Of a stretch of DNA of 52,391 bases, positions 18,815 to 28,600 are shown piece after piece (the first letter of the stretch is position 1; every line of letters begins with the position of its first letter). Source of the DNA: Paracoccaceae bacterium (GTDB lineage: Bacteria; Pseudomonadota; Alphaproteobacteria; Rhodobacterales; Rhodobacteraceae); NCBI GenBank assembly GCA_007692585.1, contig REBU01000047.1, positions 1 through 52,391 on the forward strand, read 5' to 3'. Position numbers and translations under genes: made by a program. Under the pieces are notes generated by a model. The model was not told the DNA's origin, searched no databases, and worked only from the letters and a program-made list of their open reading frames with translations.

Positions 18815-19423
18815 TCAGTCCTTGCGCGAGAAGCGCGCCTCGGTGCCCAGACGCAGGCGGCGGATATTCTCGGCATGTTTCCAGAAGATCATCGCGGCCA
18901 AGATCACAAACAGCCCGACCATGGACCCGTAGCCCAAGACCAGCGCCAGCACGGGTACCAGTGCCGCCGCGATCAATGCAGAGAGCGACGATATGCGCGA
19001 GAGTTTGAAGGTCACAGCCCAGATGGCGCAGATCACCAATCCTACAGGCCATGCAAGCGCCAGTGATGTGCCTACAAAAGTCGCCACCCCCTTGCCGCCT
19101 TTCAGCCCCAGAAACACCGGGTAGAGATGGCCCAGAAACGCTGCCAGCGCCGCTGTCTGGGCGGCATCCTCGCCAAAGAGTGCCCAGGCGATCAGCGCCG
19201 CGATGGCCCCTTTCGCGGCATCGAGCAGGAAGGTCAGCACGCCCGCAAGCTTGTTGCCCGTGCGCATGACATTCGTGGCCCCGATATTGCCCGACCCGAT
19301 CTGGCGCAGATCGCCCAGACCCATCACGCGGGCAATGACCACGCCAAAGGGGATGGAGCCGATCAGATAGGAGATCAGCCCGACCAGTCCCAGAAGCCAG
19401 AGCGGGTTGATGATCTCAGGCAT
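18815..19423 (-). CDS. plsY: glycerol-3-phosphate acyltransferase PlsY
   Basis: Inner-membrane acyltransferase moving an acyl group from acyl-phosphate to glycerol-3-phosphate, the first step of phospholipid synthesis. The 202 residues contain the three PlsY loops: SYLIGSIPFG, GSGNIGATNVMR and FLGLKGGKGVAT, with about five membrane segments. The start at 19423 follows GGAGG and overlaps the pyrX end by 8 bp, so translation is likely coupled. It converges with dnaE2, 29 bp apart. Confidence 0.96.
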   Translation of the reverse strand: MPEIINPLWLLGLVGLISYLIGSIPFGVVIARVMGLGDLRQIGSGNIGATNVMRTGNKLAGVLTFLLDAAKGAIAALIAWALFGEDAAQTAALAAFLGHLYPVFLGLKGGKGVATFVGTSLALAWPVGLVICAIWAVTFKLSRISSLSALIAAALVPVLALVLGYGSMVGLFVILAAMIFWKHAENIRRLRLGTEARFSRKD

Positions 19424-20699
19424 GCTGTGCCTCCTGCGTGAAGACGGGCGCGCCTGCGACATAGGTGGCAAGCACCCGTCCTTGCATCCGCGCCCCGTCA
19501 AAGGGCGTGTTTTTCGATTTCGACAGCAATGCGAACCGGTCGAGCACGAAGGGCGCGTCAGGGTCGAACAGCACCAGATCAGCAGGCGCGCCGACCGCCA
19601 GTCGCCCGCCCGCCAGCCCCAGCCGGTGCGCCGGGTTCAGCGACAGCGCGCGCCAGATCAGCGGCAGCGGCAGCCCGTCGGAATGGTGCAGGCGCATCGC
19701 GGCCGGCAGCAGGGTTTCCAGCCCCACGGCCCCGGCGGCGGCTTCCTCGAAAGGCAGGCGCTTGGATTCCTCGTCCTGCGGCGTGTGCATCGAGCAGATC
19801 ACATCGATCAGCCCATCGGCCACGGCCTGCACCATGGCGCGCCGGTCATCTTCGCTGCGCAGCGGGGGGGTGAATTTGAAGAAGGTGCGATAGGCCCCAA
19901 GGTCGAATTCATTCAGCGTCAGGTGATGGATCGAGATGCCCGCGGTCACGTCAAGCCCGTTGCGCTTGGCCCGCTCCAGCGCGGGCAGGCTGCGCGCGGT
20001 GGTGATCTGGTCAGCGTGGTAGCGCGCGCCCGTCATCTCGACGAGGCCCATGTCGCGGTCCAGTCCCATCCGCTCGGCCATGGGCGAGACTGACGGCAAC
20101 CCGCGCAGGGACGCGAATTTGCCCGAGGTTGCGCAGGCCCCGCGCGACAGGCCCGCATCCTGCGGATGCCCGATGATCAGCGCGCCAAGACCCGCCGCAT
20201 AGGTCATGCACCGCGACAGAATGCGTGTATCGGCCACAACCCGGTCGCCATCGGTGAAGGCCAGCGCGCCCGCGTCAAGAAGCAGGCCGATCTCGGCCAT
20301 CTCGCGCCCCTCCCGCCCTCGGGTAAGCGCCGCCATGGCGCGGATATTGACCGGCGTGCGCGCGGTGGCGCGGCGGGTGACGTATTCCAGCACTTCGGGC
20401 GTGTCGATGGCAGGGTCCGTGTCCGGGCGCATGATGATCGTGGTCACCCCGCCGCGCGCGGCTGCAAGCCCCGCCGTGCGCAGGCTTTCCTTGTGCTGCG
20501 CGCCCGGCTCGCCCACCTGCACGCCCAGATCGACGATCCCGGGGGCGAGGCATTTGCCACCGCAATCGACGACCGTGGCATCCGCAGGGCAGGGGCCGTC
20601 CAGCGCCGTGATCTGCCCGTCTTCGACTGTGATGGCGCCGATGTGCTCGGCGCGGGCTTCCGGGTCGATCAGGCGGGCATTGTGGAACCACAGATGCAT
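19416..20699 (-). CDS. pyrX: non-catalytic dihydroorotase homologue (PyrX-type ATCase partner)
   Basis: A 427-residue class I dihydroorotase fold that appears dead as an enzyme. The zinc-binding HxH of active enzymes (DVHVHLREPG) reads DLGVQVGEPG here, with G59 and Q61 in place of the histidines. The catalytic aspartate in the usual TDHAPH motif is M304 and the last histidine is Q308 (CSMHTPQ). Other ligand-like positions survive (H178, H228, FTDGD). In Pseudomonas and others such inactive homologues assemble with PyrB and are needed for aspartate transcarbamoylase. The operon with pyrB supports the same job here. Automatic annotation would call it pyrC; a true dihydroorotase must be elsewhere. 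Confidence 0.88.
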   Translation of the reverse strand: MHLWFHNARLIDPEARAEHIGAITVEDGQITALDGPCPADATVVDCGGKCLAPGIVDLGVQVGEPGAQHKESLRTAGLAAARGGVTTIIMRPDTDPAIDTPEVLEYVTRRATARTPVNIRAMAALTRGREGREMAEIGLLLDAGALAFTDGDRVVADTRILSRCMTYAAGLGALIIGHPQDAGLSRGACATSGKFASLRGLPSVSPMAERMGLDRDMGLVEMTGARYHADQITTARSLPALERAKRNGLDVTAGISIHHLTLNEFDLGAYRTFFKFTPPLRSEDDRRAMVQAVADGLIDVICSMHTPQDEESKRLPFEEAAAGAVGLETLLPAAMRLHHSDGLPLPLIWRALSLNPAHRLGLAGGRLAVGAPADLVLFDPDAPFVLDRFALLSKSKNTPFDGARMQGRVLATYVAGAPVFTQEAQHA

Positions 20700-21157
20700 C
20701 AGGCGCTCCGTTCTGGGGCCAGCGTGTCGCGGATAAGCCGCGCCACCACCGGCGGATTGACAAGATAGACAAGCACGGATTTCTGCTGCGCCGTATGGAT
20801 TGCAAGGCTCGACAACCAAACACGGATGCGGCGGATATCGCGCAGCTCGATCTGGTCGTCTTCGGCGACGATCAGCCGCTGGCTGGTCAGCACATAGGGC
20901 GGGGTCTGCGCAAAAGCGCGCTGGAACAGGATCGGCCCGAACAGCAGCGCCATGCTGAGCATAAGCCCCAGATTGCCCCCTTTTGGCGCACGGCCCGCAG
21001 CGAGGTCGAGCAGCATCGGCCCTGTGTAGATCACAGTGAAGATCGCAAGTGCCACCAGGGATTCGCGCAGGATCTGAACCTCGCGGTCCTGATGGATGAA
21101 CGCCAAGAGGCGCTCACCGGGGCGCAGGATAATCGCGTCGGGCGGCGTGCTGGTCAT
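20699..21157 (-). CDS. membrane protein with bacterial PH-like domain (second of pair)
   Basis: A 152-residue protein with two adjacent hydrophobic segments (about 33-52 and 65-83) followed by a PH-like beta region beginning YVLTSQRLIVAEDDQIELRD. This layout resembles the bacterial PH/DUF304 membrane proteins, whose function is not established. The ATG at 21157 shares one base with the previous stop (TGATG), and its own stop shares one base with the pyrX start. It is thus inside the pyrB-pyrX operon. A role linked to pyrimidine synthesis is not implied by its content. Confidence 0.72.
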   Translation of the reverse strand: MTSTPPDAIILRPGERLLAFIHQDREVQILRESLVALAIFTVIYTGPMLLDLAAGRAPKGGNLGLMLSMALLFGPILFQRAFAQTPPYVLTSQRLIVAEDDQIELRDIRRIRVWLSSLAIHTAQQKSVLVYLVNPPVVARLIRDTLAPERSA

Positions 21158-21627
21158 CACCCTGGCTTTCGTTTGGCACGTTTGGCACGGGCGGCCTCAA
21201 TCTCGGCGACCACGCTTTCTGCGCCGGCGACATGCTTGATCAGATGCTTGTCGCCGGATTTCGTGATCAGCTGGATGTCGCTGAACAGACGGCGCACTTT
21301 CTCCAGCTCCAGCAGATAAACCTCGCGCCCCGCAGGGCCGACCAGCCGTGTGTTGCTCAGCACCCAGTGGAATTTCATCTGCTCGCTGTAAAGCCACACC
21401 CCTCGCACGCCAAGCGCCAGCACGGCCCCCAGACTGCCGAAGGCGACATGATCCGATCCGATAAAGGCCAGCACCATCCCGACAACCCCCATGCCCAGCA
21501 CGGCCATGACGCCGTGATCACGCCAATAGGTGGCTTTATCCGCGCGGATGTCGCGCAGCTTCTTTTCGCCCTGTTCGGGCACGAAGACAGTTTCGGCCAG
21601 CAGGCTTGTGCGGATTTCCTCACCCAT
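21157..21627 (-). CDS. membrane protein with bacterial PH-like domain (first of pair)
   Basis: A 156-residue protein with two hydrophobic segments around residues 42-80 and a PH-like region starting [20 protein letters not shown], ending in a Lys/Arg-rich tail ([10 protein letters not shown]). It has the same architecture as the gene that follows, and the two may be paralogues or partners. The start at 21627 ([15 protein letters not shown]) overlaps the pyrB end by 8 bp. Function unknown; PH-like domains suggest lipid or protein binding at the inner membrane. Confidence 0.72.
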   Translation of the reverse strand: MGEEIRTSLLAETVFVPEQGEKKLRDIRADKATYWRDHGVMAVLGMGVVGMVLAFIGSDHVAFGSLGAVLALGVRGVWLYSEQMKFHWVLSNTRLVGPAGREVYLLELEKVRRLFSDIQLITKSGDKHLIKHVAGAESVVAEIEAARAKRAKRKPG

Positions 21628-22588
21628 GCGCGGCCTCCCGCAGCCGGTCGCGTTCGCGCCGCGCGCGCAGGTTGCGCGCCAGCAGGTCCATGCAGGCCAT
21701 GCGCACCGCGACCCCCATCTCGACCTGTTCCTGAATGACCGAGCGGTTGATGTCATCGGCCAGCGCCCCGTCGATCTCCACCCCGCGATTCATCGGCCCC
21801 GGATGCATGACAATCGCATCGGGTTTGGCATAGGCGAGCTTCTCGGCATCCAGCCCGTAGCGGTGGAAATATTCGCGCTCGGAGGGCACGAAACCGCCAT
21901 CCATCCGCTCGCGTTGCAGCCGCAGCATCATCACCACATCGGCGTCCTGAAGCCCTGCGCGCATGTCGTCGAAGACTTCAACGCCGAATTCGGACACATC
22001 CTTGGGCATAAGCGTCGGCGGGCCGACAAGGCGCACGCGGTTTTCCATCTTGCCCAGCAGGATCAGGTTCGAGCGCGCCACGCGGCTATGCGCGATATCG
22101 CCGCAAATGGCGATGCTCAGCCGGTGCAGGCGACCTTTCTTGCGCCGGATCGTCAGCGCGTCGAGCAATGCCTGGGTCGGGTGTTCATGCTTGCCATCGC
22201 CTGCGTTCAGCACAGCGCAGTTCACTTTTTCGGCCAAAAGATTGACCGCGCCTGACGCGCCATGGCGCACGACCAGAAGATCGGGATGCATCGCGTTCAG
22301 CGTCAGCGCGGTGTCGATCAGCGTTTCGCCTTTCTTCACGCTCGATTGCGCCATGGCCATGTTCATCACATCCGCACCCAACCGCTTGCCCGCCAGTTCG
22401 AAACTGGCCTGCGTGCGGGTGGAGTTTTCGAAAAACATGTTGATCTGCGTCATGCCGTCCAGCGCGCGGCCATGTTTCTCCACAGAGCGGTTGAGCGCCA
22501 CATAATCCTCGGCCAGATCGAGGATTGTAGTGATCTCGGCGGGCTTGAGGTCTTCGATGCCCAGAAGGTGAGTCTGTGAAAATACCAT
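21620..22588 (-). CDS. pyrB: aspartate carbamoyltransferase catalytic subunit
   Basis: Catalyses carbamoyl phosphate plus aspartate to carbamoyl aspartate, the first committed step of pyrimidine synthesis. The 322 residues show the carbamoyl-phosphate loop [16 protein letters not shown], the SVKKGET loop, [12 protein letters not shown] and the C-terminal [11 protein letters not shown]. It leads the operon pyrB - PH1 - PH2 - pyrX - plsY. No pyrI regulatory subunit is adjacent, in keeping with a class A complex built with the inactive dihydroorotase homologue. Confidence 0.97.
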   Translation of the reverse strand: MVFSQTHLLGIEDLKPAEITTILDLAEDYVALNRSVEKHGRALDGMTQINMFFENSTRTQASFELAGKRLGADVMNMAMAQSSVKKGETLIDTALTLNAMHPDLLVVRHGASGAVNLLAEKVNCAVLNAGDGKHEHPTQALLDALTIRRKKGRLHRLSIAICGDIAHSRVARSNLILLGKMENRVRLVGPPTLMPKDVSEFGVEVFDDMRAGLQDADVVMMLRLQRERMDGGFVPSEREYFHRYGLDAEKLAYAKPDAIVMHPGPMNRGVEIDGALADDINRSVIQEQVEMGVAVRMACMDLLARNLRARRERDRLREAAHG

Positions 22589-22684
22589 TGCGCCCCGCCT
22601 GTCATGCCTGCGCTGTTATAGAAACCGCGCCTTGCGACGACAAGGCCGCTTTACGCTGCGCGGGCGGGGGCCTACGATAGAGCC

Positions 22685-23491
22685 ATGACAGAAAGCCTCG
22701 GATGGGAGACAGATTGGCACATCGCGCGCGCCTGCCTCGAATGGCAGGTTGAAATGGGCGTGGATGAGGCCATATGCGATGCGCCGGTCGATCGCTACGC
22801 GCTCGATCCCGCCCCGGCCCCGACGCCCAAGCCCACAACCAAGGGTGTTGCGGCCCCGTCGCCTGTGGCCCCGCCGCAGCTGGATCCGGTCGCTGCAGCA
22901 CAGGCCGCCGCTGACAGCGCGCATGATCTTGATGCGCTGCGCGCTGCGCTTGAGGCCTATCCGCATTGCGAATTGCGCCGTGGCGCGCGCAATCTTGTGT
23001 TCAGCGATGGAAGCGCGGGCGCGCGGGTGATGATCGTGGGCGAAGCACCGGGGCGCGAGGAAGACCTGCAGGGCCGCCCCTTTGTGGGCGAAGCAGGCCA
23101 GCTTCTGGACCGGATGTTCGCGGCCATCGACATGAAGCGCGGTCACCCCGACCCGGCCCGCGCGCTCTATATCACCAATATCCTGCCTTGGCGGCCGCCC
23201 CAGAACCGCGATCCGAGCGCTGAGGAACGCGCGATGATGCGCCCCTTTGTGCTGCGCCATATTGCGCTTGCGGAGCCCGATCTGGTCATCCTGATGGGAC
23301 GTATTTCCGCTGCGACCCTGCTGGACACGAGCGAGGGCATCACCCGTATCCGCGGGCAATGGCGCAGCCTTGGCGACCGACCCGCGCTTCCGATGCTGCA
23401 CCCGGCCTATCTGCTGCGCAACCCTGCCGCCAAGCGCGAGGCCTGGGCCGATCTGCTCGCGCTGCAGGCAAAACTCAGGACCATGACATGA
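22685..23491 (+). CDS. uracil-DNA glycosylase family 4-like protein lacking Fe-S cysteines
   Basis: A 268-residue base-excision repair protein of the family 4/5 uracil-DNA glycosylase superfamily. Motif A reads GEAPGREEDLQGRPFVGEAG and motif B reads LHPAYLLRNP. Unlike canonical family 4 enzymes, the four Fe-S cysteines are missing. Only one Cys remains at the N-terminal site (PHCELRRGARNL), KCRPP reads PWRPP, and the next position is Met. An Ala/Pro-rich linker (about 40-85) precedes the domain. It is divergent from pyrB and overlaps moaB by 4 bp. Uracil removal is inferred from family. Confidence 0.85.
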   Translation: MTESLGWETDWHIARACLEWQVEMGVDEAICDAPVDRYALDPAPAPTPKPTTKGVAAPSPVAPPQLDPVAAAQAAADSAHDLDALRAALEAYPHCELRRGARNLVFSDGSAGARVMIVGEAPGREEDLQGRPFVGEAGQLLDRMFAAIDMKRGHPDPARALYITNILPWRPPQNRDPSAEERAMMRPFVLRHIALAEPDLVILMGRISAATLLDTSEGITRIRGQWRSLGDRPALPMLHPAYLLRNPAAKREAWADLLALQAKLRTMT

Positions 23492-24030
23492 GCCGCATTG
23501 ACCAGACCAAAGACTTCCTGCCCGTGCGTTTTGCGGTGCTGACCGTTTCGGACACGCGCGATCTGGCGTCGGACAAATCCGGCGATACGCTGGCCGCGCG
23601 GATCGAAGGCGCGGGCCATGTGCTGGCCGCGCGTCATATCCTGCCTGATGAGCGTGACCAGATCGCAGCGCAACTTCGCGTCTGGTGCGCGGATCCGGGC
23701 ATTGACGCGATCCTGACCACCGGCGGCACTGGTTTGACGGGGCGTGATGTGACGGTCGAGGCCCATCGCGATGTCTACGAGAAAGAGATCGAGGCGTTCG
23801 GCACGGTCTTCACCATCATCTCGATGCAAAAAATCGGCACATCCGCGATTCAGTCGCGCGCCTGTGCAGGGGTGGCGCAGGGCACCTATCTGTTCGCATT
23901 GCCCGGCTCGCCCGGTGCTTGCAAGGATGCCTGGGACGAAATCCTGTCGCTACAATTCGATTTCCGCCACCGCCCCTGCAACTTTGTCGAGATTTTTCCG
24001 CGACTGGACGAACATTTGCGACGGAAGTAA
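23488..24030 (+). CDS. moaB: molybdenum cofactor biosynthesis protein MoaB/Mog-like
   Basis: A 180-residue molybdopterin-binding domain protein, involved in adenylylating molybdopterin or a related step. FAVLTVSDTRDLASDKSG, ILTTGGTGLTGRDVT and ALPGSPGACKDAWDEIL are the MoaB/Mog signatures. The ATG at 23488 overlaps the glycosylase stop (ATGA), so the two are cotranslated, although no functional link is obvious. MoaB in many bacteria is of uncertain necessity; Mog activity is possible. Confidence 0.92.
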   Translation: MSRIDQTKDFLPVRFAVLTVSDTRDLASDKSGDTLAARIEGAGHVLAARHILPDERDQIAAQLRVWCADPGIDAILTTGGTGLTGRDVTVEAHRDVYEKEIEAFGTVFTIISMQKIGTSAIQSRACAGVAQGTYLFALPGSPGACKDAWDEILSLQFDFRHRPCNFVEIFPRLDEHLRRK

Positions 24031-24117
24031 CGCGATGTTGCGTTTGATGGGGTGAACTGTCGCTGTCTGTGCGGCGTATCATCTGTGGATTACAGTATCC
24101 GCATATTTGGAGTAGCG

Positions 24118-25611
24118 ATGCGTTTTCTGACCCGTAGCCTGATGGCGCTGTTTCTTGCGGCCCTGTCTTTTGGGGCGCTGGCCTATGCCGGATACACGCT
24201 GATCAGCGCGATCCAGACCCGCGCCGAAGCCCCCACTGGCGGCCCCGGTGCCGGGCGTGAACGCACCTTCAATGTGCGCGTAATGACCATCGCGCCCGAG
24301 CAGGTGACGCCGGTCCTTGCGGCTTTTGGCGAGGTGCGCACACGCCGCTCGCTCGATCTGCGCGCCCCTGTGGGCGGGCCGGTGCTGGAAGTGGCCGCCG
24401 GTTTCGAGGATGGCGCGCGGGTCGAGGAAGGCCAGCTTCTGTTCCGCATCGATCCCGCAGATGCTGAAGCTGCGCTGGCCTTGGCGCAATCCGATATGGC
24501 GCGAACCGAGGCGGAGTTGCGCGATGCGACGCGCGCGCTGGAACTCGCAGCGGAAGATGTGAGTGCGGCGCAGGAACAGCTGGACCTGCGGGTGCGCGCG
24601 CTCACGCGGCGTCAGGATCTGGCTGCGCGCGGGGTGGCGACCGAAGCGGCGTTGGAAGAAGCCGAACTCGCGGCGTCTTCCGCGCGTCAGGCGCTGGTCG
24701 GGCGCAGGCAGGCCGAGGCGCAGGCCGAGGCGCGGCTGGATCAGGCCATCGCCGCTCGTGACCGCCAGCGCATCACGCTGGCCGAGGCCGAGCGTCGGCT
24801 CGCCGATACGCGTGTCTATGCCAGTTTCACCGGCACGCTGACCGAAATCACCCTGACCGAAGGCGGGCTAGTCACGGCCAATGAACAGCTCGGTCGGATC
24901 ATCGACCCGGATGCGCTGGAAGTGGCCGTGCGGGTCTCAACGGCGCAATATCTGCGGCTTCTGGATCAGGTGGGCCAGTTGCGCGAGAGCGAGGCCACGG
25001 TCGCGCTGGAAGTCGCAGGGTTCGAGATCACCTCGCCGGGGCGGCTGGTGCGGGCTTCAGCCACGGTCGAGCAGGGCCAGAGCGGGCGGCGCATCTATGT
25101 CGATCTCGACGCGCCACGGGGCTTTCGGCCCGGTGATTTCGTAACCGTCCGCCTGCCAGAGCCTGCGCTCGACACTGTGGCGCTGGTGCCTGCGGCGGCT
25201 GTCACTGCAGCGGGCACTGTGCTCGCGCTGAATGACGACAACCGGCTCGACGCGCTGCCGGTCTCGGTGCTGCGGCGGCAGGGCGGTGATGTGATTATCG
25301 AGGTCAGCGCCGCGCTTACAGGCCGCGAGATCGTGCGTGAGATCACGCCCAATCTGGGCGCGGGCATTCTGGTGCGCCCGCAACGCCAGACCGCGACCGG
25401 CGAGCCAGTGACGGAGGCGCCCGAAATGGTCATACTTGACGCCGACCGCCGCGCCAAGCTGATCGCGCAGGTCGAAGCCAATGCCCGCATGCCCGCCGAG
25501 GCGCGGGCGCGGATGCTCGCGCAGCTGTCGCAAGAAGCTGTGCCTGCCACGATCGTCGAACGACTTGAGAACGGTGGGGGCACGGGCAGGGGTGGGCCGG
25601 GCGGTGGCTGA
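24118..25611 (+). CDS. RND efflux periplasmic adaptor (HlyD/MFP family)
   Basis: A 497-residue membrane-fusion protein linking the inner-membrane pump to an outer-membrane channel. After a signal-anchor (LMALFLAALSFGALAYAGYT) comes a lipoyl half (RAPVGGPVLEVAAGFEDGAR), a long alpha-helical hairpin rich in Ala/Glu/Arg (about 120-235), the second lipoyl half (VYASFTGTLTEITLTEGGLV) and beta-barrel domains. It is longer than the usual 370-400 residues, and a C-terminal charged helix plus a Gly-rich tail (ENGGGTGRGGPGGG) is unusual. It ends 1 bp before the pump gene. GGAG precedes the ATG at 24118. Confidence 0.93.
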   Translation: MRFLTRSLMALFLAALSFGALAYAGYTLISAIQTRAEAPTGGPGAGRERTFNVRVMTIAPEQVTPVLAAFGEVRTRRSLDLRAPVGGPVLEVAAGFEDGARVEEGQLLFRIDPADAEAALALAQSDMARTEAELRDATRALELAAEDVSAAQEQLDLRVRALTRRQDLAARGVATEAALEEAELAASSARQALVGRRQAEAQAEARLDQAIAARDRQRITLAEAERRLADTRVYASFTGTLTEITLTEGGLVTANEQLGRIIDPDALEVAVRVSTAQYLRLLDQVGQLRESEATVALEVAGFEITSPGRLVRASATVEQGQSGRRIYVDLDAPRGFRPGDFVTVRLPEPALDTVALVPAAAVTAAGTVLALNDDNRLDALPVSVLRRQGGDVIIEVSAALTGREIVREITPNLGAGILVRPQRQTATGEPVTEAPEMVILDADRRAKLIAQVEANARMPAEARARMLAQLSQEAVPATIVERLENGGGTGRGGPGGG

Positions 25612-25612
25612 T

Positions 25613-28600
25613 ATGACCCCCCTTGCCCGGGCGCGCGGCACGCTTTCGGTTCAGGCGCTGGGCCTGTTTCGCTATTTCACGCGCCACCGCACGGCGGCCA
25701 ATCTGCTCTTGGTCGTGATGCTGGTCGCAGGACTTGCGGCGATCCCGAATATGCGCACGCAATTCTTCCCCGATGTCGTGGTCGATAATGTCACTGTCTC
25801 GATCAGCTGGCCCGGTGCGGGTGCGGAAGATGTGGATCGCGGGATTGTCCAGCTTGTCGGCCCGGCCCTTCAGGCGGTCGAAGGCGTCAGTCAGGTCACG
25901 GCGCAATCGCGCGAGGGCCGCGCTAGTTTCACGGTCGAGTTTGAGACCGGCTGGGACATGGCGCGCGGCAATAACGACGTGCAGGATGCCATCGGGCTGG
26001 TTGGCAATCTGCCCGAAGATGCCGAAGACCCGGTCACGCGGCGCTCCAACTGGGGGGACCGGGTGACAAATGTAGTGGTCACCGGCCCGGTCGCGGTCGA
26101 GCAACTCGCGCGCTTTGCCGATGAATTCGCAGCCCGGCTCTATGATGCCGGGATCACGCGCACGACCATTCAGGGTGTCGCCAGCGCCGAGATCATGGTC
26201 GAAGTGCCGACCCGCAACCTGATCGAGCATGATCTGAGCATGGCAGATATCGCGCAGGCGATCCGGGTGACGGTCAGCGCCGATCCGTCGGGCGAAGTTG
26301 CTTCGGGCACGGCGCGCGTGCGCACGGGCGTCGAGCGACGCAGCGCCGAAGATGTCGCCGCCATTGCTCTGCGCACGCGCGCCGATGGCTCGGTGCTGAC
26401 GGTCGGGGATGTGGCGCTGCTCAGCGAAGGGCGGATTGACCGCGACCGCGCCACTTGGGTCGGCGAAGACCCGGCGATCACGCTGCGGGTCGAGCGTTCG
26501 GCGCGTGGCGATGCCGTGGCCATTCAGGCGCAGGTGCAGCAGATCGCCGATGCGATGACCGCCAGCCTGCCCGAGGGCACGCGGATCGAGCTGGTCTCGA
26601 CGCGGGCCGAGTTCATTTCCGGGCGCATCGCGATCTTGCTGAAGAATGGCGCACTGGGCCTGGGGCTGGTCGTGGTACTGTTGTTCTTCTTCTTGAATGC
26701 GCGCACGGCCTTCTGGGTGGCGGCGGGCATTCCGGCGGCGATGCTGGCGGCGATTGCGATCATGTATCTGTTGGGGCTGAGCTTCAACATGATCTCGCTT
26801 TTCGCGCTGATCATTACGCTGGGGATCGTCGTCGATGATGCCATCGTCGTGGGCGAACACGCCGATTATCGCGCGCGCGAATTGGGTGAAAGCCCCGCCG
26901 AGGCCGCCGAGAATGCCGCGACCCGCATGGCGCAGCCGGTCTTTGCAGCCACGATCACGACGATCCTGGCCTTTGGCGCGCTAATTCTCGTCGGCGGGCG
27001 GTTCGGCACGCTGATCGCGGATATTCCGCTGACGGTGATCGCCGTGCTGATCGCCTCGCTGGTCGAATGTTTCCTGATCCTGCCCAACCATATGTATCAT
27101 GCCATTGCCAGCGGGGCGCGGGAACGCTGGTATGACTGGCCTTCGCGTCAGGTCAATCGCGGCTTTCAATGGCTGCGCGCGCGCGCTTTTCGCCCGCTGA
27201 TGCATCTGGTCATTGCAGCGCGCTACCCGGTCGTGGCCGCGCTGATTGCGCTGCTGGCCGTTCAGATGTCGCATCTTGTGCGTGGCGATTTGCCATTTCG
27301 TTTCTTTGCGCCGCCCGAACAGGGCTCGATCACCGGCAATATCGTTATGGTGGACGGTGCAACGCGCGAGGATACGCGCGAGGCGTTGCGCGAATTGCAG
27401 CGCGCCACTGATGCGCTGGCGGCACGTCTGGAAACCGAGAGCGGCACCAACCCCGTGATCTTCACCATGACGGAACTGGGCGGACATACGGGCCGACCGC
27501 TGGCTTCGGCGGAAAACAAGGACGGCGATCTTCTGGGCTCGATCACGGTTGATCTGGTCGATGCCGATTTCCGCACATTGTCGTCCTTCGCTTTTGCCTC
27601 TGCGTTGCAGGACGAGGTGCAGCCGCATCCGCGCATGGAGGAATTCAGTTTCCGGTCCTGGGGGCAGGGGCCGGGCGGCGACTCGCTGTCGGTGGACTTT
27701 TCCGGTGGGGATGCTGCAACGCTGAAAGCAGCGGCAGAAGCATTGCGCACCGCACTCGCGCCGTTTCCGGAAATCACCGGGCTGGAAGACAATCTGCCCT
27801 TTGACAAGCAGGAGCTGATCCTGCAGCTGACCCCGCAGGGGCAGGCGCTGGGCTTCACCATCGACGGGCTGTCGCGTGATCTGCGCAACCGGCTGTCAGG
27901 GATCGAGGCCGCGACCTTCCCCGACGGGTTGCGCACAGGCCGCATCCGCGTTGAGGTGCCGAGTGCCGAGCGCGCCGAGGATTTCCTCGACAGCATGATG
28001 ATGCGCACGGGCTCGGGCAGTTTTGTGCCGCTGGGCGATGTGGTCTCGGTTTCTGACCGGCAGGGCTTTTCGTTGATCCGGCGCGAGAACGGGCTGCGCG
28101 TGGTCACGGTCACGGGTGATCTGTCCGAGGATGACCCGGCCCGCGCCCGCGAAGTCACGCGCCTGATGACCGAAGTCATCCTGCCTGATCTGGAGGCCGA
28201 ATTCGGCATCACCACGCGGCTTTCAGGGCAGGCCGAGCAGGAGCGCGAATTCATGTCCGACGCCGCCATCGGGCTCACGCTGTGCATGATCCTGATCTAC
28301 CTGACACTGGCTTGGGTGTTTTCCAGCTGGCTGCGCCCGATGGTGGTGATGGCGGTCATTCCCTTCGGTCTGATCGGGGTGATCCATGGCCATCTGAGTT
28401 GGGACATGGCGCTGTCGATGTTCTCGGTCGTCGGCGTGATCGGGATGGCCGGGATCATCATCAACGATTCAATCGTGCTGGTCACGACCGTTGATCAATA
28501 CGCGCGAGACCGGGGCCTGATTCCGTCGATCATAGATGCCGCCTGCGACCGCCTGCGCCCTGTGATGCTGACCACGCTGACGACGGTTCTGGGACTTGCG

